From Chimonanthus salicifolius (lineage: Eukaryota; Streptophyta; Magnoliopsida; Laurales; Calycanthaceae): a DNA stretch of 64,000 nt. Shown one piece after another: positions 12,602 through 24,443 of the stretch (position 1 is its first letter; each line of letters opens with the position of its first letter). The DNA is taken from positions 12,405,520 to 12,469,519 of the forward strand of contig CM023536.1 of assembly GCA_013350335.1 (NCBI GenBank). Direction: 5' to 3'. The notes beneath the pieces were generated by a model. That model saw only the letters and a list, made by a program, of their open reading frames with translations, was not told the origin of the DNA and did no database searches. Made by a program: the position numbers and the translations under genes.

Positions 12602-13017
12602 ACTAAGATATGATGTATGGGCTTAGAAATGATTAAAACGTGGACTAATTATTCGTATGTAATAAGGTATCAAACATCGCAATCGGTGCGCGATTGGCGA
12701 CCGGATTCGGGAACGGAAACGTAAAAAGAACGCTAGTCGGTAATTTGTAGGATTCCAACCTTGTTGTAAACCATGGACTATGTGTGTATGGATGTTTATT
12801 GAATTATTTTGGTAATCCTATGTTATGTTTGTGATGGATTTTGATGATATGGATTATATGTTAAGATTATGAATTATATTTTAAAGATATGAATTATGTG
12901 ATTTGGCTATGGATTATATTTTAATGCTATGAATTATTAAAAATATGAGTTACATATATTACATAGCATAATGCACTTACATCTCATGCATGGCATGGGC
13001 GAGAAAATAAAGGAACT

Positions 13018-13195
13018 GGAGTCCATGCTCCGTCGGGGTGACCGACAAGCAAACATGGGGATAGCTGATATGCTATAACCGGAGTCCATGCTCCGTCGGG
13101 GCGACCGAAAAGCAAACATGGGGATAGCTTGATATGCTATAACCGGAATCCATGCTCCGTCGGGGCGACCGAGAAGCAAACATGGGGATATCATG
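13018..13195 (+). repeat. Three-copy tandem repeat of about 60 bp in the LTR of B
   Basis: Units contain gagtccatgctccgtcgggg, a short gaccgaaaagc stretch and aaacatggggatagc. Copies start near 13018, 13080 and 13143 and differ at a few bases. The unit is flanked by a catgcatggcatg word. A minus-strand open frame across it is a by-product of the repeat. Confidence 0.85.
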
Positions 13196-13838
13196 ATGGT
13201 ATGGATGAAAGGTGGGACTCATGACATAGACACCCATGGCATAGCATTCATTGTTATGGTTTTGATTATATTATTATTTTCTATGTGCTTGTTATCACTA
13301 ATCCATGTGTTAACCCTACTCGGAGTCCTACTGGGCGCGTTGTCTAACGTCCTACTTCTACCCTAGCTGATGACACAGGAGACGGCGGAAACGGTGGATG
13401 CGACGGGAGCCAAGCTTAGGAGCTTGGGAAAACAGCTACTTAGTTTATTTAAGTTTTATTTTGGAAATGTAATTTAAGTAGCTTAGCTTGTCTGCATGTA
13501 ATAATTTTAGATTTCTTGCTATGGTTTGGACTTTACCTTTGTTTGTGATAATTTGAGGTATTTTAGTAATTAATGGTGTATTTTCCCTGCTATCTAAAAC
13601 CGGTAGGATAGACTCTATTATAATTCCGCATTTAAGTTATACTCCGCGAGCTTACGTGTACGTGTGAACCGTTCTCGTGGACTTAGTTCCACGCACGCGT
13701 AGGGTTGGCCAGTTAAGGGCCGGGCTTTAGAAGCTCGGAACTTAACTCGCGTCGTGACGTCCCGCGCCCTTTGTCACTTGTTATTTCAAAAAAAAAAAAA
13801 TAGACTCTGATTTTCAGTGAAAAGGGGCGGGCGTTACA

Positions 13839-13852
13839 GTTGGTATCAGAGC
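13839..13852 (+). other. Primer-binding site of element B
   Basis: GTTGGTATCAGAGC directly follows the LTR end TTACA. TGGTATCAGAGC is the standard plant retrotransposon site complementary to the 3' end of initiator tRNA-Met. It fixes the LTR boundary and the orientation. Confidence 0.9.
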
Positions 13853-14455
13853 GAATATCGGAAGAACGAATCTCTCGAAGTAAGATTAAGACGGTTGCAT
13901 GTCTCACTGATAGCTAAGAATCCCAACTGACCGACTCTTTGGAGTCCGCTGCACGGGGGCCGGGTTAATTTACTTCGATTGATTCAGACTGAAGCATTCA
14001 ATCTGAGAGCAACATTTGACGTAAAGAAATGATAGCAAGGGAAGGACAATCATTATAAGTAATGGATTTATCAAACATAGCAAATAGGGCTTACTTCCCC
14101 CAAAATGAGAAAACAAAATCTACATTTTTCCCCAAATTGATGGAACATTGATGGATTTATCAAACATAGGAAAATTTCTCTGATCTCACCAAATGAAACA
14201 AATATTGATACTTAGGAAATTTTTTCCCCAAATTGGAAAGAAATACATGACACTTAGGGAGTTTTACAAAAACCAAGTGTGCGATATTTGATACTTAGGA
14301 AATTCCCCCCCCCCCAAAAAAGAAGTATACTTAGTCGATAATTCTCCCCCAATTTGAAGAAAATATTTGATACTTAGGAAATTTTTTCCCAAACTATGAA
14401 CATGACAATTTTATGAAGGAACTAAGGCAATAAATATTGTTCAATGACTTAGGAA
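13853..14455 (+). other. Leader of element B with short repeated words
   Basis: Non-coding region between primer-binding site and gag. The phrase gatacttaggaaatttttcc recurs four or five times between 14200 and 14460, and there is a run of C (about 14307-14317). The leader of element A (22816-23231) contains a related phrase in the opposite orientation. Confidence 0.6.
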
Positions 14456-15343
14456 ATGCCTCGAAAGAGAAAAACCCGACAAAACCCACGGGTAGAGGAA
14501 GAGGTGCCACCACCACATCAAGAGGAGGTACAGCCACCGCATCAAGAGGGAGTACAACCACCACATCAGGAGGAGGGACAGAATAGTGTGAACCTGCCAG
14601 TTGTGCCTCTCAAGTTGAAAGAATTGGTTCAAGCAGTGGTCACCTCTGTCCTTCAACAACACTTAAATGGGGATGCGACCACCAGCGGCTCCAACAAACA
14701 GAATATGGTTAGAGATTTCCAGCAACAACGCCCTCCCTACTTCAGGGGAAAAGAAGGGCCTATCGGAGCAGATCATTGGTTGAAGAAGATCACCCAAATC
14801 TTGAATCTGCTTCAGATTTCCAGTCCTGCTGACAGAATCTTACTGGCTACATCTCAATTGATCGAGGATGCCGGTAATTGGTGGGAAGTGGTGGAAAAAC
14901 AACAAGCAGTGGTGCCGGAAGGGGAGAGGACTACCATGACATGGGAATGGTTCTCAGCCACTTTTCTAGAGCAGTATTTTCCGGAAGAGGAAAGAGAGAG
15001 CCAGACTCAGGCCTTCCTATCATTGGTACAAGGCAATATGACGGTGGCAGAGTACCACAGGGAATTCCTTAGGCTATCCGTATATGCATTTTATATGGTG
15101 GATACCGAGCACCGGAGGGCCCGTAAGTTTGAGAGGGGCCTTCGGCCAAGCATCAGGACTAGGGTGACCATCTTCAAGGAACCTACACTGGTAGGGGTGG
15201 TCAGCAGGGCCACTATAGCGGAGCGAGAGTTGAATGAGATAGTGCTGTTTGACAACCTCAGGGGCAAAGTGGGTGGGGTGCATTTCAACCCAACAAGAAG
15301 TTCCGCCCGAACTTTAGCAGTGGTCACCATGTCGGTCCTATAC
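14456..15343 (+). pseudogene. Gag of element B, 3'-truncated
   Basis: The open frame starts MPRKRKTRQNPR with a basic head and three or four PPHQEE-type repeats. The retrotransposon gag domain follows: GADHWLKKITQIL (about residues 100-115), RILLATSQLIEDAGNWWEVV (about 122-145), TWEWFSATFLEQYFP and FLSLVQGNMTVAEYHREF (up to about 210), then FERGLRPSIR. Near 15280 a one-base shift moves the frame. The alternative frame continues FQPNKKFRPNFSSGHHVG, which is the expected linker before the zinc knuckle. The zinc knuckle itself lies beyond the breakpoint and is lost. Gag forms the particle shell that packages element RNA. Confidence 0.85.
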
Positions 15344-16563
15344 TACCTTGACGAATTGAATTGCTCGGTTCTGTAACACCCTTTGTTCCGTCTCCACCAA
15401 TCTGATGAGCCTTTCGACGCAAGTCACGTCGCTTTGCACTTTTATGTCTTTTACGTTCAGCACATGCGAGGGATTAGGATTGTACTTTTTCAACATGAAT
15501 ACATGAAATACATCGTGCAATGATGATAACTGCGGAGGAAGTATCAATTGATAAGCCAGTTCCTCCACCTCTTTTGGATTGTAAAGGGTCCCACAAATCT
15601 AGGTGACAATTTCCCTTTCTTTCTAAAAAGCATGTGCCCCTTTCGTGGCGAGACCTTAAAGAACACTGAGTCTCCCACTTCAAACTCAAGGAATCTCCTT
15701 CTCTTGTCATCGTAACTATTCTGACGACTTTGTGCAGTGAGCAGATGCTGTCGTATCAACTTAATCTGTTCTGTGGTCTCTGCAACCAGATCAGGTCCAA
15801 TAAGTGCAGGCTTCCGGCCTCTGTCCAACACAGTGGCGATCTACAGGGTCTACCACACAATGCCTCAAATGGAGCCATCTTGAGACTTGCCTGGTAGCTG
15901 TTGTTGTATGAGAACTCGACTAGTGGTAAATAATCTTCCCAACCACCCTTGAAGTCTAACATGCAAGTTCTCAGCATATCCTCCAATGTTTGTATTGTCC
16001 TCTCTGACTTTCCCTCCGTCTGTGGATGGAAAACTATGTTGATTAACAAGTTGGTCCCCATAGCCGACTGCATGCTCTGCCACACCCTGCCAGTGAATCG
16101 GCAATCTCTGTAGGACACAATAGTCCTGGGGATACCATGTAACCTCATGATATCCTTGATATATCGTCGTCCCAAAGTCTCGGATGAATCTGTCATCTTG
16201 ATTGAAATGAAATGTACAGACTTGGTCAATCAATCTACCACAACCCATATTGCATCGTTGCCCTTTGATAACCTTGGCAACCCTATCACAAAATCCATGG
16301 AAATATGTTCCCATTTCTATTCCGGCACTGGTAAGGGTTTGAGTAATTCTGGTGGTTTCTGATGTTCTGTCTTGACTTGTTGACAAGTTAGACAATGAGC
16401 AACAAAGTCAGCTACATCTCTTTTAAGTCCATGCCACCAATAGTGTTTCTTTAGGTCATGGTACATCTTCGTGCTACTTGAGTATATAGAGAGTTTTGTT
16501 TGGTGTGCCTCGATTAATAGTTCTCTTCTGCAGCTTTGAGGCACAAATGTCCTACCTCGGAAT
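15344..16563 (-). pseudogene. Element A integrase, decayed, C-terminal end deleted
   Basis: Read on the minus strand from 16558. The HHCC zinc-binding region (CRRELLIEAHQTK... HYWWHGL ... CLTCQQVK, 16380-16544) loses the first part of its usual His spacing. The catalytic core follows in shifted frames: TKSVHFISIK, then IVSYRD where SDRD is usual, then HPQTEGKSERTIQTLEDML with the Glu kept (about 15990-16050). The C-terminal part has LPPQLSSLHDVFHVFMLKKY (15500-15560) and ends at FVKV, where the sequence joins element B. Integrase inserts element cDNA into the chromosome. The changed Asp and several frameshifts rule out function. Confidence 0.85.
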
Positions 16564-19500
16564 TGTAACGCCCCTCCCTCTCGAGAGTAAGATTAGAGTG
16601 AAATGGATAAAGATTTCCATGGAGGGAGGCGAGTGTCACAACTCGAGTCAAGTCCGAATCCGAAAAACTCGACCCTCGACTGGCCCAACCTAGCACTTGC
16701 ATGGATCGTACTCCATGATAACAGTTACAACATGCTAGAACAAATAGCGGAAAATAAAATCATAAATCATGATCATAACATACTCGCATCTTAAGCAAAA
16801 ATAAAGTGTTCTCCATAAACCAAACACAAATATCTGAAGACAAAGTGACTAAGTTATTACATCCTTAAATTAAAATCTCCTACAAACTATACTGACTCCA
16901 AATTAAATTAAAATAAATCGAACTAAACTATTCACACTATCTCCTAGCGTCTATCTCGCTCACGCCTGACTGCCACTTGGTCAGGCCTCGCTTTCCTTTC
17001 CTTGATTTGTGTTGATATCTAAAAAGGGGAAAAAATGTATGGGCTTAGTCAACGCGCCCACTAGGAGTTCCGGTCAAAGGAAAAATGCACCAAGAAGTGT
17101 TATAGCAAAATACATATTATTCGAAATCAATGTTAGGAAACTCACATTTTAATACATAATATGTTGAATAATAGAAAGCTCATATTTCAAATCATACTTA
17201 TCATACATTGTCATGTCATGGGTGTAATGAATAATGAATGCCCTTTTTATGCCCTATGTATCGACTAGGAGTCGTTTATTCTCAATGGTTACTATCATTG
17301 GCCAATTATATCCTAGCATTCCAGGCGACAACCACGAGGGTGCAGTTCACTATCCACAAATTTAACAACCGAGACTATCGGTGGAGTTTGGTCTCCTCCC
17401 TTTGAGCAGGGTTTCAGGACTGGTTACCCAAGAGCCTTCTGGCCCAACTCAATGCCGTATTTTCATAACAATGGACGTGGCCAAATATAAATATTTATTT
17501 AAATTCATCAATTTATTTCCGAGACCAAAGAATGTCCGGACAGCTCAGCTTTGTCTTGGGTAATGCAATTCCCATCCCATGCTATATGCATGACGTATAT
17601 GAATGTATCATGATGCTAGATTCCATGCAATATACGTGACAATATCTTAAATATTTCAAAGTAAATAAACATCATCTAGTTCACATAATTCTGAAGAAAA
17701 TCAATCATCACATTTATAATAACAAGATATCATATTTAAATCATAACTTTTAGTGCTTCAATAATGTAGGAAAACCTGCCTAGTCAAAAGTGATCAGCGG
17801 AGGGAAATAATCACGAAGCGGTAAGAATGGTGCCGGGTTCGCTCTCGACTCCTTGTTCGTTATCTATGTATGACAAAACAAAACAATCTCATCACTAAAC
17901 TTAGTTGAGTCAAGTCCCCTCAGTTTCTGGTCTTTACATTGTGACTATAAACTTAGAGCCTTAAATCAGAGTTTAAGAACCAAATCAGTGAATATTTATG
18001 GGGTCTAAGTGATCCAAATTAGTAATCTACCATACATGTATCAGACCTTGGAAAACTGTCCAGATCTCAGGTTGGACAGTAAAAGATTGGTTCAAGGGTC
18101 TAGTTTGGGTAAGATATAGACAGATTTTACTAGTCCGGTTTGGATAAAATACTTATATTATCTTGATAAATCAAATACATAGTTAGTTGATCTTTACCAC
18201 AAACTAAGAAGGTATACCATTTAAACAATCTTATAAATTTCCAAAATCCTATCTTTTATAATAATATAGTGAAATAAAACAAAACTGTAGTTTGAGTTTG
18301 AACCAGTCCCAACTTGGGACGATTGAGGGTCAGCTGTCTTTGTATGAAAGACTGGGTAGATGGTATTTGGGTCACTTAATATAGTTATCATATTACTATA
18401 GAAAATAGAGTAAGGTGGGTTCTCTGAAGTCATGCTCAGCAGTCCAAGACTGAAAGCCAGACTTAAAATCAACCAGTTAAGGGTTGAAAAGTAAGTCCTA
18501 TTGTCAATGGTTATGAGATCTCTTACAGAAATCCAGAGACTGAAATCCAGTCCCCAAGTTAAGCCAACCTTGGACTGAAAATCACTCCCTAGTTACACAA
18601 AGACAAGTTTGGTTAAAACCTTGAAACATCTATGTAAATACCCATGAAACCAAAATAAAAATAGTAACAGATTGGCCCATCAAAAATGATGAAATAAGCT
18701 AATGGAAGGGCAAAATTAATTACATAGATAGTTTCAAACACTTAAAATCAGAAGATTACAAGTTTGGATTCCTTAAGCATTTAAATAAAACCACTACCCT
18801 AAAAATAATCAAGAGTTAAAGGTACCAACCTGGAAACAGAAAATAAGGAAGAAGAAAACTGATTGGCAGATCTGCTTGCCGAGTAATAAGATAGGAAGGG
18901 GAGAAATGGAAACTGAGAGGATGCCTTAGGGCTGCTGCTGCTGCTCAAAGTCTCCAATGCTGCTACCGCCAGAGAAGATACCGATGGAAAGGGATGGGAA
19001 AAGGGCTGCCATCGCATGGATTTATACAAAACCAGGTCGGCTGGTTATTCCATGGAGGGTTCGAATTTGAGGTAAAAGTTTCCATTCTGGAGAAGAAGTA
19101 GGAGAGGGAGTCGGATTTGGGGGAAAATTTCCCTAGATAGGATACGGTGGTGGAGAAGTGGAAGGGAAAGAATTCCATCGTGAATGAGATTCACGAGAGT
19201 GTGAGTCTCTAAAGGGGTCCACACGGTTTAAGTTGTTTCTATCTTAACACCATATACAAATATACCCCCATTAAATACATTTTAAATGGGAAAGGATTTT
19301 AATTAAACTCACTACCTTGGAATAAAATTTTTATTAAACTTTTTATTCTTACCTTTTTATTATCCCTCTAAATGCATAAAATTTACTTATAAATTTTCAT
19401 TAAATTTTATTTTCAGTACACCAATACTTTAGGAATGAATATGTGCGATCGGGGTCCACCTAAAATCATCAGTTATAAATTTCTGATTGTGTGATTCCAA

Positions 19501-19647
19501 TTAAAAATCTAACCATGGGGATTAAATTCAAATTTAATAACTAAACTCTTCATTCACTTAAAATCAAATAGTAAATTTGCATAAACAATAATAATTTAAT
19601 AAACTGATCCTACCTATTGACTCGCTACTCTGGGTCGGGTCACTATA
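16564..19647 (-). mobile_element. Solo LTR J with TA...CA ends, inside pol of element A
   Basis: It is flanked by a perfect 5-bp duplication, ggaat, at 16559-16563 and 19648-19652. On the minus strand it starts TATAGTGACCCGACCCAG and ends GGAGGGGCGTTACA, so the usual TG start is replaced by TA. It has no primer-binding site or coding region. It shares with the LTRs of A and B the block GTCAACGCGCCCACTAGGA (17046-17072). With A alone it also shares a longer stretch around gactggttacccaagagcc (about 17419-17450). Open frames at 18799-19178 have no recognisable content. Confidence 0.85.
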
Positions 19648-19652
19648 GGAAT

Positions 19653-21730
19653 AAAAGACCTTGTCCCGGTCGTAATTCCTATTCCTGTACAAACTCACCA
19701 GTAGACATCTTAGCCCATATTTCTTCCATTTCCAGATCTACTCGCTGTTTTTGCTTAATCTTGGTAACCATGCTGGACCGTACCATCAGATTGTACATAC
19801 TCCCACGGTCCTTGATATACAAATTAAACTCCCGGATAGTTGTCAACATCTCCCATTCCTTCATAATCAAACTGGCCATTGTTGCATGTGTCATGCGACT
19901 GAAGGCATCCGCCACTTTGTTCACCTTGCCAGGATGATATCGAAGTGCGAACTCATAATCTTGCAGGTACTCCATCCATCTGTGCTGCCTTATGTTGAGT
20001 TCCTTCTGATCAAACAAATATTTCAAACTTTTGTGATCTGAAAATACCTCAAATTTCTCCCCGTAAAGATAGTGTCTCCAGTTTTTTAGGGTAAAGACCA
20101 CTACGGCTAATTCCAAATCACGTGTGGGATATTGGTGTTCATGGATTTTCAGCTGTCTTGAACCATAAGCCACTATATGATGACTTTGAGTGAGAGAACA
20201 CCCAAGTCCTTCTCCGGAAGCATCACAATATACTTCATAGCCCTTGTCTCTTTCCGGCAAAATCAGAATAGGAGCAATCGTAAACTTCTCCTTCAGGTCT
20301 TCGAACCTTCGGTTGCACACATCAGACCATTCAAGTTTGACTCCCTTCTGAGTGGGTCGGGTGAGTGGAGCTACAATCTTAGAGAAGTCCGTAATAAACT
20401 TCCGATAATAACCAGCCAATCCTAGAAAGCTGCGGATTTCGGTCACATTCCTTAGAGCTTTCCAGTTTCTAATTGCTGCCACTTTAGCTGGGTCCACAGC
20501 TATTCCTTCCGCTGATATGACATGTCCTAAGAAATTGACCTCAGATAACCAGAACTCGCACTTGCTTGCTTTGGCATATAATTGGTTATTCTTCAGGGTA
20601 TCCAGAACTATCCTTAGATGCTCAGCATGCTCCTCCTGACTTGTAGAATAAATCAGGATATCGCCAATGAAGACAATTACAAACTTGTTCAGATAAGGAC
20701 AAAAGATTCTGTTCATTAGATCCATGAACACAGCTGGTGCATTGGTGAGTCCAAACAGCATGACCACATATTCATACAGTCCATATCGAGTTTTGAATGC
20801 CGTCTTCTGTATGTCTTCATCCCTGACATGGATTTGATGATAGCCTGACATCAGATCAATCTTGGAGAAATGACTAGAACCTGTGAGTTGATCGAATAAA
20901 TCATCAATTCTAGGTAGAGGGTACTTGGTTCTGATTGTCAACTGGTTTAATTTCCTGTAATCCACACATCCGAAGAGTACCATCCTTCCTTTTTACAAAT
21001 AATACCGGTGCTCTACAAGATGATGTGCCGTTCCGGATACATCCTAGTCTGAGCAGTTCATCAATTTGTTTCTTCAGCGCAGACATCTCTACTGGGGCCA
21101 TCCGGTAATGCGACAATGATACTGGAGCTGTACCAGGATATAACTTGATCTCAAAATCAATCTCACTCTTTAGAGGTAACCTAGGGAGTTTTGTCGGGAA
21201 TACCTCTGCGTACTCTTTCACTACCACAGGTAGTTCAGCCATTGGCGCCTTGTCTAGTATGATGTTGTTCAGTACTAGAAGGTTCATTTCCTCGTGCAAT
21301 TTCCTGGTCATTAGAATGCTCTGTCTGTTGGCATGTACCACATATCGTTTTCCCTCGGGTGACCAAAATATCACCCTGCAGAGATGGAATGCTGGCCTGG
21401 AAGTTTGCCAACCAATCGATGCCAAATATGATGTCGTACTTTGTCATCTCGAGTACCAGATCATTGAGCTTAAAGATGAACCCAACAAGTTTAGTGTCTA
21501 CCGAAGTGCAGATTAGACTAAGTGATGTGTCTCTAATAGGGGATACAATAGTAAGTGCGGTGGACAGTTGTTGTACTAAAGTGCCAGCAGCAGATATGAA
21601 GACAACAGATATAAAGGAGTGGGATGCTCCTGAATCAAATAATGTAAAAGCATAAGAACTACCAACTATTGCCATACCTTGAATCACAGAGTGATCCATC
21701 GTCTTTGGAGGAGGAGCCAAAGTATACAGT
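19653..21730 (-). pseudogene. Element A protease, reverse transcriptase and RNase H, decayed
   Basis: Minus strand order: aspartic protease with [12 protein letters not shown] (about 21625-21660), then the RT N-terminal part with GTAPVSLSHYRMAPVEMSAL (about 21075-21135). A one-base frameshift near 20965 precedes [20 protein letters not shown]. The RT active site reads FIGDIL where FIDDIL is usual (codon 20663-20665 is GGC). RNase H follows with [11 protein letters not shown] (about 20210-20240) and [15 protein letters not shown] (about 19890-19935). The frame 20983-19679 is open for 434 codons but catalytically broken. The solo LTR J then separates this part from the integrase. Confidence 0.9.
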
Positions 21731-22815
21731 TGTCTAGATCCTGTTGGAATAGGTGCCCATCCAGTCTGGTCATATGCTCTGGATGCTTGAGAATGAGCTG
21801 GTCCAGCTGGAGTATGAAAGGAACCCCTGGAGTGAGGAGGTCTACTGATCTGTGGGCACTCCCTCTTGAATGGCTCTGTTGGCCATACTGAAAACAGGTG
21901 CTAACACCTCGAGGAACCTGAGAGACGGATCCTGATGTGGAGGGCTGATTGGGAGAAAACCTCCAGTTGACCCAGTAGAAGGTGAGGGGGTCTCCCAAAG
22001 TGGGGTCTGAATATCTTATTCGAGCGGAACGCATTTCCCCCGCTTTGACCTCGGCGACTGTCCACAAACTTGATTGTTTCCATCAGCTCTTGCTCAGCTA
22101 TACTAGCTCGACTAACTACTTCCGCCAATGTAGCTGATTTGAATATTGTGACCTTGGCTCTTAGGCTGGGTCGCAGGCCTCGTTCAAACTTTTCTTTTTA
22201 TTCTGTGTCTACCATGTACAAAGCATAGCATGATAGACGGAGAATCTTCCTGATAATAGTCCATAACTGTCATGGTGCCCTGGACCAGAGTTATGAATGC
22301 TTGTGTCTGGCGCTCCTTCTCTTCCTGTGGAAAATAATGATCCAGAAACATTCCAACGAACTGGTCCCATGTCATCTCGGTCCTTTCCCCCGCTGTAATT
22401 TGTGCTTGCTGACGTTCTATAACTCTCCACCATTTGCTGGCATCATCCACCAGTTGTGAGGTAGCCAGCAGTATCCGGTCCTCATTATCAGTGATCTTAA
22501 GCAGGTTCAAGATTTTTGTGATGTTCTCAACCCAGTTTTCTGCTTCTGTGGGTCCCTCTTTCCCTTTAGAATAAGGGGGACGCTGCTGTTGAAAGTCCTG
22601 ACCATATTTCGGTCCTATGATTCATTGGAGGTTGCGCCTCCATTGCCGTTCTGATGTTGCTATAGAACGGAAGTGACCACTGCCTGTACTAGGCTTTGTA
22701 ACTTAGGAGGTACTTCCGGAATGTTCACACTATTTTGCTCCTCTTCCTGGTGTGGATGTTGTACCTCTTCCTCCTGATGAGGGTCTTGTCGGGTTCTTCT
22801 TTTTCTCAGAGGCAT
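21731..22815 (-). pseudogene. Element A gag, decayed
   Basis: Starts at ATG 22813-22815 with MPLRKRRTRQDPHQEEE, closely matching the start of element B gag. The gag domain is readable in pieces: RILLATSQLVDDASKWWRVI (about 22425-22480), TWDQFVGMFLDHYFPQ and FITLVQGTMTVMDYYQE. The zinc knuckle near 21865-21895 reads CFQYGQQSH, so the second Cys is lost. Frames change at least three times. Confidence 0.85.
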
Positions 22816-23231
22816 TTTCCTAAGTCATTGAAACATCTCTTGACTTAGTTTTCTCATAATGTTTTGTGTTTACATAGTTTGGGAAATTGCCAAATAAGCA
22901 TCTTGTATTTCTTGTTTTGGGGAATTTTCCTATGCATCACATATTTTGTTCATTTTGGGGAAATCCTGATGCTTCTTGTTTTGGAAAAATATATCCTACT
23001 TTGCTATGTTTGATAAATCCATACTTATAGTGATTGTCCTTCCCTTGCTGTTATTCTTCTCATCAAGTGTTGTTCTCAGATTGAATGCTTACAGTCTGAT
23101 TCTCACCAAAGCAAATTAATCCGGCCCCTGTGCAGTAGACTCCGAAGAGTCTGTCAGTTTGGATTCTTATCTTGTCAGTGAGACATGATACCGTATTAAT
23201 CTTACTTTGAAAGATTCACACTTCTAGTTTC
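22816..23231 (-). other. Leader of element A
   Basis: Non-coding region between gag and the primer-binding site. It contains repeated words such as tttggggaaat that parallel the leader of element B. No open frame of note. Confidence 0.6.
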
Positions 23232-23245
23232 GCTCTGATACCAAC
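23232..23245 (-). other. Primer-binding site of element A
   Basis: The complement reads GTTGGTATCAGAGC directly after the LTR end GGCGTTACA. It matches the initiator tRNA-Met type and fixes the minus-strand orientation. Confidence 0.9.
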
Positions 23246-24407
23246 TGTAACGCCTTACCCTTTTTCACTCGCCGAAAAATCAAAGTATATTTTTTTTAAA
23301 TGAAATAGTGAGAGAGTGGGAACGTCACGATGAGAGCTAAGTCCGGGTTTCTAAACCCGACCCTTAACTGGCCAACAATACGTGTGCGTGGACCAAGTCC
23401 ACTAAAACAGTTCACACACTTTACAATTAACTGCGAAAATAATATATGAATAGAATACTATCCATAACCATGATATTAATAAGCAAGAAACCAATCACTA
23501 TAAAAATAGCTGAAACTTAAATGTCTAAAACATCATCCAAATATGCAAAATAAACTAAGTTATTAAAATCCCAAAATGCTAATTATCTCAAATAAATTGT
23601 TCCAAAAATCAATTAAGTAAAGTAAACGTAATCTGCTCAAGCTCTTAAGCTTGACTCTAATCACATCCCATGTCCTTTCCAATTCCTGTTCATCATCTAA
23701 AGGGTAGAAAGAGGGCGTTAGTCAACGCGCCCAGTAGGAATTCCAAATAGGGTTATATACATAGGATTAATATAAAATCAGAATAAGAACATCATATCAA
23801 AACTGTAAACATATCATAGTACCAAAAACAACGCATGATAATCATATCTAAATCATGCTAATGTATGTGTCAATGTCATGTGTGTCATATGCCAGTGATC
23901 CCTCACCCAATCTCCATATCAAATCACCATACAAATCATAACAACATTTTCCTTGATCTAATGAAACCATTTCAAGGTGTTCCCTTCGCTATTTACGTCC
24001 GCAGTGTTTTGTGACGATACCATCAGGTCACTGTTATACCTCCCCACGTGTGTTAATCGGAATTACCGATGGAGCATGGACTCCTCCCTCTGCACAGGGT
24101 TTTTGGATTGGTTACCCCGGAGCTCTTTGATCCATATTATGCCGTACCCCTATCTAGCAATCCCGGACAAGGCCAACATATCAATGGTTCACATCGCTTC
24201 TTCCAAGCTAGTTTTCAAGCCCCAAGTCATTTCCGGACAGCTCATAACTTGGCTTGCTGTCCCATATTCTCGCTCCCATGCCATGCATGAGATCATGAAT
24301 GAAATAATGTCTTTTCATTTCAAATTACATATTACCATCGAAAATAGTTCATACACATACATTTCACAAATCAAAGTAAGTCATCATGTTGGGAAATACA
24401 AAACCAG

Positions 24408-24443
<36 letters not shown>

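Larger units (their letters stand above)
10203..13838 (+). repeat. Element B (Ty3/gypsy), 5' LTR, plus strand
   Basis: Begins TGTAATGGCCCGG and ends GGGCGGGCGTTACA, immediately followed by the tRNA-Met primer-binding site at 13839. It is 3.6 kb long. It sits inside the left LTR of element A after the word acctt. The partner LTR that would show the target duplication has been deleted. It contains a hairpin repeated four times (11795-12600), a three-copy tandem repeat (13018-13195) and a conserved block (13321-13348) shared with other LTRs in this window. Confidence 0.85.
10203..15343 (+). mobile_element. Ty3/gypsy element B, truncated inside gag
   Basis: Contains a 5' LTR, a primer-binding site, a leader and most of gag. 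It then ends abruptly at about 15343 against the integrase of element A, which runs in the opposite direction. PR, RT, RNase H, integrase and the 3' LTR are missing. Its gag and LTR block resemble those of element A, so the two belong to the same broad lineage but different families. Confidence 0.85.

Noticed and set aside
13018..13195. Possible CRISPR-like array
   Set aside because: Three tandem units of about 60 bp without unique spacers, inside a plant LTR.
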